Shown here: piece after piece, positions 52,074-62,423 of the stretch | Layout: every line of letters starts with the position of its first letter | Position numbering within the stretch: position 1 is the first letter of the stretch | DNA from: Buddleja alternifolia | Taxonomy: Eukaryota > Streptophyta > Magnoliopsida > Lamiales > Scrophulariaceae | Reading direction: 5' to 3' | DNA: 64,000 nt | Assembly (NCBI GenBank): GCA_019426215.1 | Contig: CM033405.1 | Coordinates: 8,347,001-8,411,000 of the forward strand | Program-made: the position numbers and the translations under genes | Notes under the pieces: model-generated | The model's database searches: none | What the model was told of the DNA's origin: nothing | What the model saw: the letters and a program-made list of their open reading frames with translations, nothing else

Positions 52074-53472
52074 GGGAAAATTGCATAATGTACCTCTGTG
52101 AAATACGAAACTTGCATGAAATTCCCATATGTTATAAAAATAGTCTAATATACCCCTATGTTATTTTGTAGTTTGCACACTCTCCCTTTCCGTTAATGTT
52201 GACTAATGATGTTAATTGTTTGTGTTGTATTACCTTTATACCCCTAATGTTAATAAATATTATTTTATTCTCATTTAATATCAGCCTTTGGATCATTGTT
52301 CTTAATCATTGGGTCAAACAAATGAAGACAAAATAATAAAAATTATGAGAAAAATCATCAAAGCATCACAATTAATTACAAAAGATTCAGAAAAATAAAA
52401 AAAATCCATAAAAATTGAGAAATAAAAAACAAAAAAGAAAATTCAGGAGAAATTGAAAAAATATTTACAAAAGATTCTAAGGTTCAAAAATCCATAAATA
52501 AATTTTAAAATATCATAAATAATTATAAAAAATCTGAAACTAATTATGAAAAATCAAAAAAATATCAAAAAAAAATTATAAAAATTCTAGAAAAAAATTC
52601 CATAAAAAATTGAAAATAAAAAGTAAATTTGAAATTTAGGAAATATTTCAAAATTATTCAGAAAATAATTTCATAAATAAAATTAATAAATTTGACAAAA
52701 ACAGGAAAAAAAATATCTAAAAATTGAGAAAAAAAATAAAAAAAATGAAAAAGTGATAAAAAAAAGCATCAGAAATGATTATATAATTTTTTGAAAATAA
52801 AATTCAGAAAAGTAGAAAATAAATCTGAAAATTCGAAAAACAAAAAATCAAAAAAAAAATCTGTAAAAAGGCCAAGCGACATGGTGGTGGAGGCCTGGGT
52901 AGACTGGTGGCGGAGGTGTCAATGATGGCCGATCTCTAGACAAAGAAGTGTGGCGATGTTGGACGGTGGTGGTGCGGCAGATTTGTGGCGGAGAGGCGTC
53001 GAGTTTGAGATCTGTGAGACTGGTGGAGGGTTTGAGAATTGATAGGGTGGTGGGGGCGACGGGTTATTGAAGACCATGTGGATGGAGTTTATTTGCAACG
53101 TCGTTGAGGCAGCTGGGCTGGCGGTGAAGGTGAAGGTTGCTGCACAGACGGACGAAGAAGAAGGAAATGAAGGGGAAAAGGAAGGAAAGAAAAAAGGAAA
53201 GAAAAGAAAAAAGGAAAAAGAAAAGAGTAAGGAGAAAAGAAAAAAGAAAAAGGGAAAAGAAAAAGGAAAATAGGAAAAGGGTATTTTAGACAATTATACT
53301 TTCATTTTAACTTTTAAAAATTCTAAAATACGTCCCACTTCGCACAAACCGCGCGTGAAAGCTACTTTCCATTAGTTTCAAAAACACAGGGGTGTATCAG
53401 GCTATTTTTATAACACAGGTAGGTTTCATTACATGTTTCGTGTTTCACAGGGGTATGATATGCAATTTTCCC
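52074..53472. mobile_element. Mutator-like TIR element, non-autonomous
   Basis: The left end GGGAAAATTGCATAATGTACC is mirrored by GGTATGATATGCAATTTTCCC at the right. The inverted arms run about 90 bp (52074-52163 and 53383-53472). AAAGTATTT (52065-52073) and AAAGTGTTT (53473-53481) flank it: a 9-bp target duplication with one mismatch, as expected for Mutator-like elements. The left interior (52290-52870) is very A-rich. The right interior (52870-53280) is GC-richer and gene-like, ending in a long purine tract. No transposase is present. The interior may be a captured gene piece (Pack-MULE-like), but I do not recognise its source. Confidence 0.75.
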
Positions 53473-53483
53473 AAAGTGTTTCT

Positions 53484-53694
53484 ACCCAAAACCTATTGGT
53501 CTAATGGTATCCACCCCTCAATTTCTGTGAGAGGTCATGGGTTCGAATTCAGATTGTCACAAGTTGTGGCTCTCCCCTCCTTCATGGAACTAGATAAAGT
53601 CATTATAACTCATGATTATAATTATCAACTCGAGTTTATCGGGTTAGATAAGTAGGGTATCCCCTCCTTCTTGAATTAAAAAAGGGAAAACGTT
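53484..53694 (+). mobile_element. tRNA-derived SINE, family 2
   Basis: It has an A-box-like TTGGTCTAATGGTAT, the B-box core GGGTTCGAATTC (53539-53550), and a body with CAAGTTGTGGCTCTC. The 3' end is TTGAATTAAAAAAGGG. The same layout occurs at 59797-59998. The flanks AAAGTGTTTCT and AAAACGTTTCT match at 9 of 11 positions and may be a worn target duplication. It sits immediately beside the Mutator-like element. Confidence 0.7.
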
Positions 53695-54513
53695 TCTTAA
53701 TCTTAAAGTATAGAAGAGAGGTTTAAAAAGGAAAATTTAAATTGTTGACAATTGAATTATTTATTTTATAATAATTAGCTAATTTGTTTTATGCTTATTC
53801 CTTTTTAACAAAAACAAAGACATTTAATTAAACGTGGCATATTGAAAGATGGCAGGGCCCCCGACGTTTAAATTGAAGCATGGCCTACGAAAATAAAATG
53901 ACATAAAAGGAGGGAAGCATTTATTGGGTTGGGGGAACTCTCTATCTACTTTTCATTGCTCCGTTATGACTGTTAACTCAATCTTAGTTCTACATCTTCA
54001 CCCACTTCAATTACAAACAAATGTTGCAAGGGTTAACTAAACTCCTCTATATTAATTAGTAACAAATTACATTCTGAATTTATACAGTGACACCATGTTT
54101 GGAGTGCAAACTGCAAATTACTCAATTAGGTCAAAACTAATTTTGCAAATTCTTTTGGATTTAATCTCTTCTTATTTGATCCACTAATGCATTTTATTTT
54201 AGACATTATTGTTTGAAAAGTTTGTCTTGTTTATTTTAGTCTATTTTAAATCCAGTTCATCGGATTTGTTCACTTGATTCTTTCAAATGCTCATATATAT
54301 ACTCTTAATAATAGTTTATTAAAATAAGCAAGAATCTATCTACAGTGAAAAGCAAGAATTTCTTGACTTTTTCTTGGTTTAACTATTGACCTTGAAAGAA
54401 GATAGTATAATATGATAAAAAAGTTGAAATATGTTACTTAATAGATGCAACTTCTGATGAGTTTCTCTAAAGTCTAAATTGTTGAAAAATTGGCATGGGC
54501 ATGGCCCAGTTTT
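53695..54513. other. Intergenic upstream of the CNL gene
   Basis: AT-rich, with no gene or element recognised. Part may belong to the distal promoter of the resistance gene. Confidence 0.4.
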
Positions 54514-54648
54514 AGGGAAAATTCTATGCTGGGCCGAGGGCCGTTGGATCCCCCCACATGGGGGGGTTAAATGGGATTTTGACCCCCCTGTTGGGGGGAT
54601 CCAACGGCTGAGCTGGGCCGAGACCTCGGCCCAGCATAGAACAGCCCT
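54514..54648. mobile_element. GC-rich hairpin MITE
   Basis: TTCTATGCTGGGCCGAGG (54522-54539) pairs exactly with CCTCGGCCCAGCATAGAA (54624-54641). Inner CCGTTGGATCCCCCC pairs with GGGGGGATCCAACGG. The outer AGGG/CCCT extends the ends. It lies about 210-345 bp upstream of the CNL start codon. Confidence 0.75.
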
Positions 54649-54653
54649 TTCTA

Positions 54654-54774
54654 GGTAATATTATGGTGGATCGAGATTAATGCTCCCAGTCTATCCAACG
54701 TTGGGAAGGGTGGTTTTCGCATAGGTGGCACCCCCTCCCGAATAAATATGTGTCGGTCCACCATAGTATTATCC
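54654..54774. mobile_element. Second small MITE beside the first
   Basis: GGTAATATTATGGTGGATCG at the left is mirrored by CGGTCCACCATAGTATTATCC at the right, with a non-coding interior of about 75 bp. It ends about 85 bp before the CNL start codon, so it probably overlaps the core promoter or leader. Confidence 0.65.
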
Positions 54775-54858
54775 GTCAACTAGTTTACACACTGAACCTG
54801 TATTAGAAAGAATATTCAAAAAAGCTGTCATTCAGAATCTTGTGTAAGAGGAGAAAAA

Positions 54859-57800
54859 ATGAATGTGAATGTAGGTGAAATATTTCTTGGTTCATTCATA
54901 TCAATATTGCTTGATAAGTTAACCTCGGGTGATTTACCGAAATTTTTGGGAGAAAGCATTGATGGTTTGCTGAAGAAATGGAGTGGTAAACTTTCCATGC
55001 TTCAAGCAGTGCTTACTGATGCAGAGACCAAGCAGAATTCACTGACTGCTGTAAAATTGTGGCTGAATGATCTCCAGGATTTAGCTTATGATCTGGATGA
55101 TATTGTCGATGCATTGGCCACCGAAGCGTTGCGTCGTAAGTTGATTGCTAATGCAGGCACCAGTAATGTGTGGAACCTGTTTTCCAATCACATTAACTCA
55201 AAAGTAGGTGCTTTTGTATTTGATTATAGAATTGCTCACAGGATAGAGGAGATCACATGCAGATTGGAAGATCTCATAACACAAAGAAGTGACCTGCCGC
55301 TGTTTGAGAATTCCCGGAAGAGACCATTTATCGATGGAGAAAGATTTCCCACCACTTCATTGGTCAACGAATCACGTGTTTACGGTCGCAGACGAGAGAA
55401 AGAGGAAGTGATTCAAATGTTGCTGGATGAATCCAACAATGTGATACCAATTGTTGGCATGGGTGGTATAGGTAAGACTACCCTTGCTCAGCTCGTATAT
55501 AATGATGACAGGGTTAAAAGCTCTTTTGATCTTAGGGCATGGGTTCATGTATCTGATGATTTCGACATTTCTACGGTAACAAAGGCCATATTTGAGCAAG
55601 TCTTTTCTCAAAGATGTGATTTCAAAGATTTAAACATGCTTCAAGTAAAGTTGAAGGAGAGACTGTCGAAAACAAAGTTTCTTTTTGTCTTAGATGATGT
55701 TTGGATTGATAATTGTGAAGATTGGGAAATCCTTTGTCTTCCTTTCCTTTCTGGGGTTCTGGGGAGCAAGATCCTTGTTACAACTCGTAATGAGAGTGTG
55801 GCGTCGATCATGTCTTTTGGTCCTTCATTTTACTTGAAGGAACTAGAAGGTGATGATTCTCTCTCTCTTCTGGCTCAATATTCACTTGGAGCCGGGAGTT
55901 TCAACGGATACTCTGATCTAAAAGAAATCGGTGAGAAAATCGTAAAGAAATGTAACAACTTGCCATTGGCAGTGAAGACCATGGCGGGTATCCTACGGTC
56001 AAAACTAAGCTCTAATGAGTGGGAAGATGTGTTGTATAGTGATATATGGAGTATAGGAGATGATCGAAACAAAATACTTCCTGCTCTCAAATTGAGTTAC
56101 CATCATCTCCCACCTTACTTAAAACGGTGCTTTGCTTACTGCTCTATTTTTCCAAAGGATTATGAATTCAGCAAGTATGAGTTGATATTGCTTTGGATGG
56201 CTGAAGGTTTCCTCAACCAATCGAATGGGAAGAGTTTGGAAGAGCTAGGCAGTCGTTATTTTGAAGAACTCATATCCAGGTCATTTTTCCACCAATCAGG
56301 GGCCAATAAGTCGCGGTTTGTGATGCATAGCCTCATAAATGATCTAGCTTGTTATGTGGCTGGAAGAATATGTATGAGGTTCGAAAAGGATTTGGATGAT
56401 AATGAGCAATATAAAGTTTCTGCTGATATTCGCCACTTATCATTCACTCAGAGCAGATATGAAACATCTCAAAAATTTGAAAATCTTCACGAAGTTTCTG
56501 GTTTAAGAACTTTATTGCCATTACCTGTTGGTCCCTCGGAAGAATCTTTTATATCTAATCGAGTTTTAATTGATTTGTTCCCGAAATTGAGATCCCTGAG
56601 GGTGCTATCCTTGAGTTGTTATGTGTCCATCAATGAGCTACCAAATTCTATTGGGGATTTAAAGCATCTAAGGTACCTTGATTTATCAAAGACATGGCTG
56701 AAGTGGTTGCCAGAATCAGTGACTTCTCTTTGCAACTTACAAACATTATCTTTGCGAGATTGCACTTATCTTACCAGGTTACCGACATCCATACACAATT
56801 TGATTAATCTCCGTCATCTTGACATATCTCGTACATATGCACTGCAAGAGATGCCTTCAGGGATTGGCTTGCTTACTGGTTTGCACACGTTATCCAGGTT
56901 CCTTGTGAGTAAAAGTAATGGATTGGTGCTCAAAAGCTTGGGGAAACTCGTGAATATAGAAGGAGCGCTTAGCATTGAGGAACTGCAAAATGTGACGAAT
57001 GCTGAAGCAGCAAAGGAGGCTAATTTAATGCATAAGATTGGCCTGGGCGAGTTACATTTGGAATGGAGCAGTGATTTTGACGATACTCGAGACGTACATC
57101 TTGAACTGTGCGTGCTTGATCAGCTGCAACCCCCACATAACTTGGAAAATCTAGAAATTGTGTCTTATGGGGGTCTAAAATTTTCAAGATGGATCGAGGA
57201 CAAGTCGTTCCCCAAATTAGAGAAGCTCCGTCTGAGCAAATGCACAAACTGCATATCCTTACCAAAGTTGGGTCACCTGCCTTTGCTAAAAGAGTTGTAT
57301 ATTGGAGGCATGAATCAAGTGAAAACCTGGAGAACCGAGTTCTGGGGGAATAGTTCTTTGGAGCTTGCTTTTCAATCACTAGAGACCTTAGAGTTCGAGG
57401 ACATGCCAGAATGGCAAGAATGGTCAAGCTCAACCTTAAATGCAAAAGTTAGTGGTCCATTTCCTCGCCTTCGCAAACTTTCTATCTCGTCTTGTCCCAA
57501 ACTGGGCTCAGTCCCGCTTACGCAGCTTCCTTCTTTGATCCAACTGGTGTTAAAAGACTGTGGAGTGAGTGTACTAAAGAGCTTGCCTCATATGCCATCA
57601 CTAACTCACTTGTCTTTACAAAGTATCTCGGGATTGACTTCTCTTTCCGGAGCTTTTGTCCATTTCCCTTTGTCTCTTCAGGTGCTCAACATTAACTGTT
57701 GCGATGATCTAGTGACGCTGTGGCCAATTTATGATGTGGTGCAAAACCTTGTCCGCCTTGAAGAGATTGTGGTTAAAGAGTGCCCTCAGCTAGTCTCCCT

Positions 57801-58722
57801 TAATGAGATCTGTTTAATACCCATGCTTAGGTCTCTTCACGTAGAAAGACTTGAAGCTCTGAAATCACTGCCAGTTCACAGGTTACCCTGCAGCCTTAGG
57901 AAACTTGAAATTATGTGGTGCAAGAGATTAGGTGAGATTATGCTTGGAGATTGTGGTGCATCACTCGAGCACCTCTACATCTGGAATCTCGATACAACAA
58001 AGTTACTTGGATCTATTCGCAGTTTTGCAACTCTAACCGAGCTTTTCATTAGTGGCTGTGATGTTATTGAAACTTTTCCTCAAGAAGGGCTAGCAGCTCC
58101 AAATTTGAGAAAACTGTCGATCTGGAACTGCCAAAATCTGGTGTCGTTGCCACATCAGATGGAGATCCTCACATGTCTGGAATATTTGTCATTGTGGTAT
58201 TGTCCCAGTCTAACGCTCTTTCCACAACAGGAGTTTGTGTTTCCCCCGAACCTAACATACCTTGAGATCAGATATGTTGAGACACTAAAGCCACTTTCTG
58301 AATGGGGTCTCCATCGCCTCATTTCTCTCCGTTGGTTTGTTATTGTTGGTGTATATCCAGATTTGGTTTCCTTCTCTAATAGTGATGATGAGGAGAAATT
58401 TTTACTTCCTTCAACTCTCACAACATTTTGGGTGGCTGAACTACCGAATTTGAAGACTCTATACAAGGCCTTCCGTAACCTTTTCAATCTTCAACATATA
58501 GATATCTGGGAATGCCCTAAGCTCGAGGCGTTGCCTATGGAAGATCAGCTTGACAAGCTGTGGAGTTTGCACATTCACGAGTGCCCACTTCTTGAGAAAC
58601 GGTGCTTAAAGGACAAAGGCGGTTACCAACGCATGATTGCTGAAATTCCTGATGTGATGATCGATTATTGTAGAGTCCCTTGTTCTAAGTTTAGCTCAGA
58701 CGAGAGATTGGTAATGCTTTGA
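54859..58722 (+). CDS. CC-NB-LRR disease-resistance protein (RPP13-like 1 / I2-R3a type)
   Basis: A single uninterrupted frame of 1287 residues. The N-terminal coiled coil (Rx-N type, about 8-125) carries DLAYDLDDIVD in the EDVID position. NB-ARC: P-loop GMGGIGKTT (200-208), kinase 2 FLFVLDDVW (274-282), RNBS-B ILVTTRN, the GLPL-position motif NNLPLAV (366-372), and RNBS-D CFAYCSIFPKDYEF. The MHD-position motif is MHS (489-491), so the usual Asp is Ser. Leucine-rich repeats follow from about 560 to the C-terminus, with units such as LRYLDLSKTWLKWLP. CNLs are cytosolic sensors that recognise pathogen effectors and trigger cell death; they bind ADP at rest and ATP when active. The start is the first ATG of the frame, right after a short purine-rich leader. 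No frameshift or stop breaks it. The specific pathogen cannot be inferred. Confidence 0.96.
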   Translation: MNVNVGEIFLGSFISILLDKLTSGDLPKFLGESIDGLLKKWSGKLSMLQAVLTDAETKQNSLTAVKLWLNDLQDLAYDLDDIVDALATEALRRKLIANAGTSNVWNLFSNHINSKVGAFVFDYRIAHRIEEITCRLEDLITQRSDLPLFENSRKRPFIDGERFPTTSLVNESRVYGRRREKEEVIQMLLDESNNVIPIVGMGGIGKTTLAQLVYNDDRVKSSFDLRAWVHVSDDFDISTVTKAIFEQVFSQRCDFKDLNMLQVKLKERLSKTKFLFVLDDVWIDNCEDWEILCLPFLSGVLGSKILVTTRNESVASIMSFGPSFYLKELEGDDSLSLLAQYSLGAGSFNGYSDLKEIGEKIVKKCNNLPLAVKTMAGILRSKLSSNEWEDVLYSDIWSIGDDRNKILPALKLSYHHLPPYLKRCFAYCSIFPKDYEFSKYELILLWMAEGFLNQSNGKSLEELGSRYFEELISRSFFHQSGANKSRFVMHSLINDLACYVAGRICMRFEKDLDDNEQYKVSADIRHLSFTQSRYETSQKFENLHEVSGLRTLLPLPVGPSEESFISNRVLIDLFPKLRSLRVLSLSCYVSINELPNSIGDLKHLRYLDLSKTWLKWLPESVTSLCNLQTLSLRDCTYLTRLPTSIHNLINLRHLDISRTYALQEMPSGIGLLTGLHTLSRFLVSKSNGLVLKSLGKLVNIEGALSIEELQNVTNAEAAKEANLMHKIGLGELHLEWSSDFDDTRDVHLELCVLDQLQPPHNLENLEIVSYGGLKFSRWIEDKSFPKLEKLRLSKCTNCISLPKLGHLPLLKELYIGGMNQVKTWRTEFWGNSSLELAFQSLETLEFEDMPEWQEWSSSTLNAKVSGPFPRLRKLSISSCPKLGSVPLTQLPSLIQLVLKDCGVSVLKSLPHMPSLTHLSLQSISGLTSLSGAFVHFPLSLQVLNINCCDDLVTLWPIYDVVQNLVRLEEIVVKECPQLVSLNEICLIPMLRSLHVERLEALKSLPVHRLPCSLRKLEIMWCKRLGEIMLGDCGASLEHLYIWNLDTTKLLGSIRSFATLTELFISGCDVIETFPQEGLAAPNLRKLSIWNCQNLVSLPHQMEILTCLEYLSLWYCPSLTLFPQQEFVFPPNLTYLEIRYVETLKPLSEWGLHRLISLRWFVIVGVYPDLVSFSNSDDEEKFLLPSTLTTFWVAELPNLKTLYKAFRNLFNLQHIDIWECPKLEALPMEDQLDKLWSLHIHECPLLEKRCLKDKGGYQRMIAEIPDVMIDYCRVPCSKFSSDERLVML

Positions 58723-59796
58723 TTCTTGTCAATTGCTAGCTGGAATTGTTTGCCTCTTACCATTGAACTTCCATAGCTGAATTTGGTTCTCTTTGAGTTT
58801 TTTGAAGTCTTGTTAAATCAACTATCCTAGTTTCTGCATTGCTTCAATAATGTTTCTCTTTTGATTTTATTTGTACCATGTTTCTATCTCTGATTCATTT
58901 GAATGGGATTCATTTTATCTTACACTCAAGATTGGCTCTGATGTGCTTTAAAGGCTTGGTTGTAGCTGTCTAAGTTTCTTACATTCATGTGGTTTTGTTT
59001 ATCTGCAATGTTAGTTGCTTAGGTTTGTTATAGCTAGTTAGCTCGGTTGGTTTTCGATTGATGCTATTCGAGGTGTAGACTAGTTTGGTTGTGGCAACGG
59101 TTTCTTTTGTACACTTTTTTTCTCTCCTTTTATTTATAGGAAAAATTACACACAGACCCCCTTACTTATTATGTAATTACCAAAAATCCTTTCATTTATT
59201 TGAAATTATTAACACATCCCCTCATGTCCGTTTTAACAATTCTTACAATTTTCCCATCTTTATATCATAAATTTGATTTTCCTTAAAAAAATAAAAATAA
59301 AAATAAAAAATGTATTTCCTGCAACAAAAATGCTTTTCAAGATGGATATGAACCAACATTGCCTATTCTAGTCGTGAGACTAGTCGTGAGACTGTTAGTG
59401 GGATTCAAGCAAAAAGGCAATACGAGCAATAAAATATAGTAATGATATACTGTTTGATTTGTAAAAAGTTTGTGAACAATGTATGTTTTTGCATTGAGAA
59501 ATATTATCAAATTTTATTTGAATGGTGTTTTAGTAATTTTACTTCTTTTAATCACACAGTTTGATGTAATTAGTCAAATTTAATATATTTTATCGTTTAT
59601 CTGTTAGATATATGGAGATTGGATATTGTTTCTTCTAGTTTTTCGCTTGAGTTTAGATTTAGGAGTAAATTATGATTGTTTTTAAAGAATATTATAATTA
59701 AGTAGATTTTGAGAACTAGAGGGAGCAGAATAATGCAAAAAGATTTTAATGGGGGCAAAGTGGAATGTTTATTAAATCAAAAGAACAAAGGAATTA
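58723..59796. other. 3' flank of the CNL gene
   Basis: The T-rich start is probably 3' UTR. About 59138-59230 resembles half of the element at 6219-6481, with AATTACACACAGACCCCC and TAATTACCAAAAATCC. No gene is seen. Confidence 0.45.
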
Positions 59797-59998
59797 CCAA
59801 GACCTGTTGGTCTAATGGTATTCACCTCCCACTTTATGTGAGAGGTCCTGAATTCGAGTCTAGATTGCCACAAGTTGTGGCTCTTTCCTCCTTTATAGAG
59901 TTAGATAGAGTCTTTATGGCTCATAATTATGACTATGAACTCGGGTTTGTCAGGCTAGATATTTAGGGTATACCTTTCTTTTTGAATTAAAAAAAAAA
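59797..59998 (+). mobile_element. tRNA-derived SINE, family 2, intact copy
   Basis: A 17-bp direct repeat, AAAGAACAAAGGAATTA, flanks it (59780-59796 and about 59997-60013). Inside are the A-box-like GTTGGTCTAATGGTAT and the B-box-like GAATTCGAGTC. It shares CACAAGTTGTGGCTCT and the TTGAATTAAAA tail with the copy at 53484. The strong duplication and A tail indicate a comparatively recent insertion. Confidence 0.85.
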
Positions 59999-60013
59999 AG
60001 AACAAAGGAATTA

Positions 60014-62423
60014 AGGAAGTAGATGTTGTGTACAATGGAGCAAGTAAATATGCAAACTAAGAAAGGATTGAATATGAATCTTGAAACCAAGGGCCCTGAG
60101 GGTGCTACATAAAGTTTGTGCTTAAGGTCAAGCAAGGAGGGTATGAACTTGAAACCCTGTAAGCTTAAACAAAAGTTTGTTCTGCAAATCATATTGCCGT
60201 GATGCTTTAGTGATGTCCCTCAAGATCGATTGATTTTCTTAGGGAGGTTCCGGAGTGTCCTGTATAATTGCAATTTCTTTGTGTATAGTGGACCGCGCAT
60301 GTCTCAACATATTATATAGTTGTGGTTATTCGAAAACTTGAAATTTTGAGAGTTCTAGTATAATTACAATTATTTATGTATGATGGAGTCTGCATTTCCC
60401 AAAACCTTTAATAATTGTAGTTAACTACTGAAAAGAAAAAGAATAGTTATCATTGTTCGAAGACTCCGAGTCTCGAGAATTTCCAAGAATGAATCTCGAA
60501 TTTTCATTTAATACCTCTTTTACTCAATGTGGACATTAAAAATGAGAGCCTTGTTCCTCACCAATTATCACTTATACCTCTTTGCTCAATGTGGGCATTA
60601 AAAATGAGAGCCTTGTTGATTAAGTGAGAACAACATTAGCTATGATCAGCAATTAACAGAATGGCAACAATTTTACTACACTTGCACATCAAAATACCCA
60701 GAGGAAATGGTGAAATGAAAATGGAATGTGCTGGCTAATCATCATTCTCCCTTCACTTCTCTTGTTCGGAAAATAAACATCAAAAATGAAGATCTTTTAA
60801 GTATCCATTTCCTACCCATAAAATTGGAAAAGAGTCACATTTTGCTCCTCCAACAATAACAATTCCCTCTATGGTACTACCAACATGTGATCCAATATTT
60901 CCCACAGTCAAAAGCCAATGTAGTATGAATGATTCTTATGAATTCTCGGGAATCCTGCTACGTTTGCATCTATCTACGTGTGTGGTGGACCCCACATGAA
61001 TACCTCTTCAGATATGACTATAGTTATACCGGAACTTATAGGGGCACCACACATGAATGATTGTAATTAAATCGAGACTCGAAATTCTGGGAACTCCAAA
61101 AGGACGAGTTCGTTATGCTCATTTTGGCCATTGAATGAAGTCGATAAGTTCTCTTTTTGGCTTATACTCATTCAATTGGCAACCCACAGTTTCAGAGTAA
61201 AGTCAAATCAACTTAATGAATGGTGATGGCTGAAACTTGAAATATAAAACCATTTTCCTAATAAAGACATTGTGTAGGTCTCAGCCCATTGCTTCAGAAA
61301 ACAACATATTGACTTAGAACAGAACAGAACTAACCTTTGACTGGTCCCACCTGGCATCATCAATACTTTATCTAACACTTAAACCAACCTAGTCAATCAA
61401 ATTCTGTTCTTTTTCCCACTAAGTGTAACAAGTGATAATAAGACTTATGGTCTCTGACTCAGGAAAGAAGCTCAAAGAAAGTGTTCACACTTGAATCACA
61501 TGATAATAAGACTTTCACATGATAATAAGACTTTCAAAACCTAGAGAAAATGATAATTACCCAATAGAAAGTGCACAACAAACTGAAAGAATCTCAAGAA
61601 TTCCTTGTCACTTATTGGTACTATCATTGAAGATTGCAAGCATTTGAAATCTCTTTTGTTTTCGAGTATTTTTTCTCTAGTTAGGCGTTCGAGCAACCTT
61701 GTAACCCATCACTTAGCTAGGAATCCTTATTCTTTTATATGGGGAAGTAAGTCTCTTGATCCCTGATCCCACAAGAATGTATCGAAACGGACTCGTTGAT
61801 TGAATAAACCCGTTTCTTGATTAAAAATTCAAGAATTCCTTGCAAATTCAAGTACCTCATATCAAATGTTCCAATTGTTGATCACATTTAGGAGTTAAGT
61901 CTCTCAGAAACCCTATAATTTGAGCGAGACGTATGATTTTCGTACTTTGTCAAAATAATTTGAATAAAAAAAATTGATCTATGAAAGGAACTGGCAATAC
62001 TTGGAAAGAACAAGTTTTACCTTCAATTTATAGCATCATTCAATCATACTCATGTAAATACACAGCTGCAAAAACGAACCACGAAAAGAGATCATGAGAA
62101 AGTCGATTACCATCACGAAAGATGCAACAAACGCAATGCAAAAGGTTTAGTTTTTGCATCGAAACAAATTGACATAACTTGTGAATTGTTACACATCAAT
62201 TCAAGAAAACAGAGAGATAAAGAATTCCCAGCTATCAATTGAACTTCCAAATATTAGGCACAAAACTTTCATCTATATATCATCAAAAGGCAAATGACTA
62301 TCTAAAACAAATCAAATAATTTAATACAACTCATCTTATTCTATCACATGACTGCAACAAGCCATGAAAGAATCGAAGTCACTAATATCAGCAATCAAAA
62401 TACAAAAAAAAAAAAACTATAAA
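60014..62423. other. Intergenic, no gene seen
   Basis: No coding exon is supported. It holds a tandem duplication of about 66 bp (60507-60618, CAATGTGG(A/G)CATTAAAAATG units) and a duplicated ACATGATAATAAGACTTTCA word near 61498-61535. The last few hundred bases next to 62424 are presumably the 3' UTR of the ALP1-like gene. Confidence 0.45.

Noticed and set aside
53067..53273. Highly basic Lys/Glu-rich 68-residue frame
   Set aside because: It is produced by a long purine tract at the right side of the Mutator-like element; no exon signals or homology are visible.
57020..57445. 141-residue minus-strand frame inside the CNL gene
   Set aside because: It is a shadow of the LRR coding sequence; leucine-rich repeats often leave the opposite strand open.
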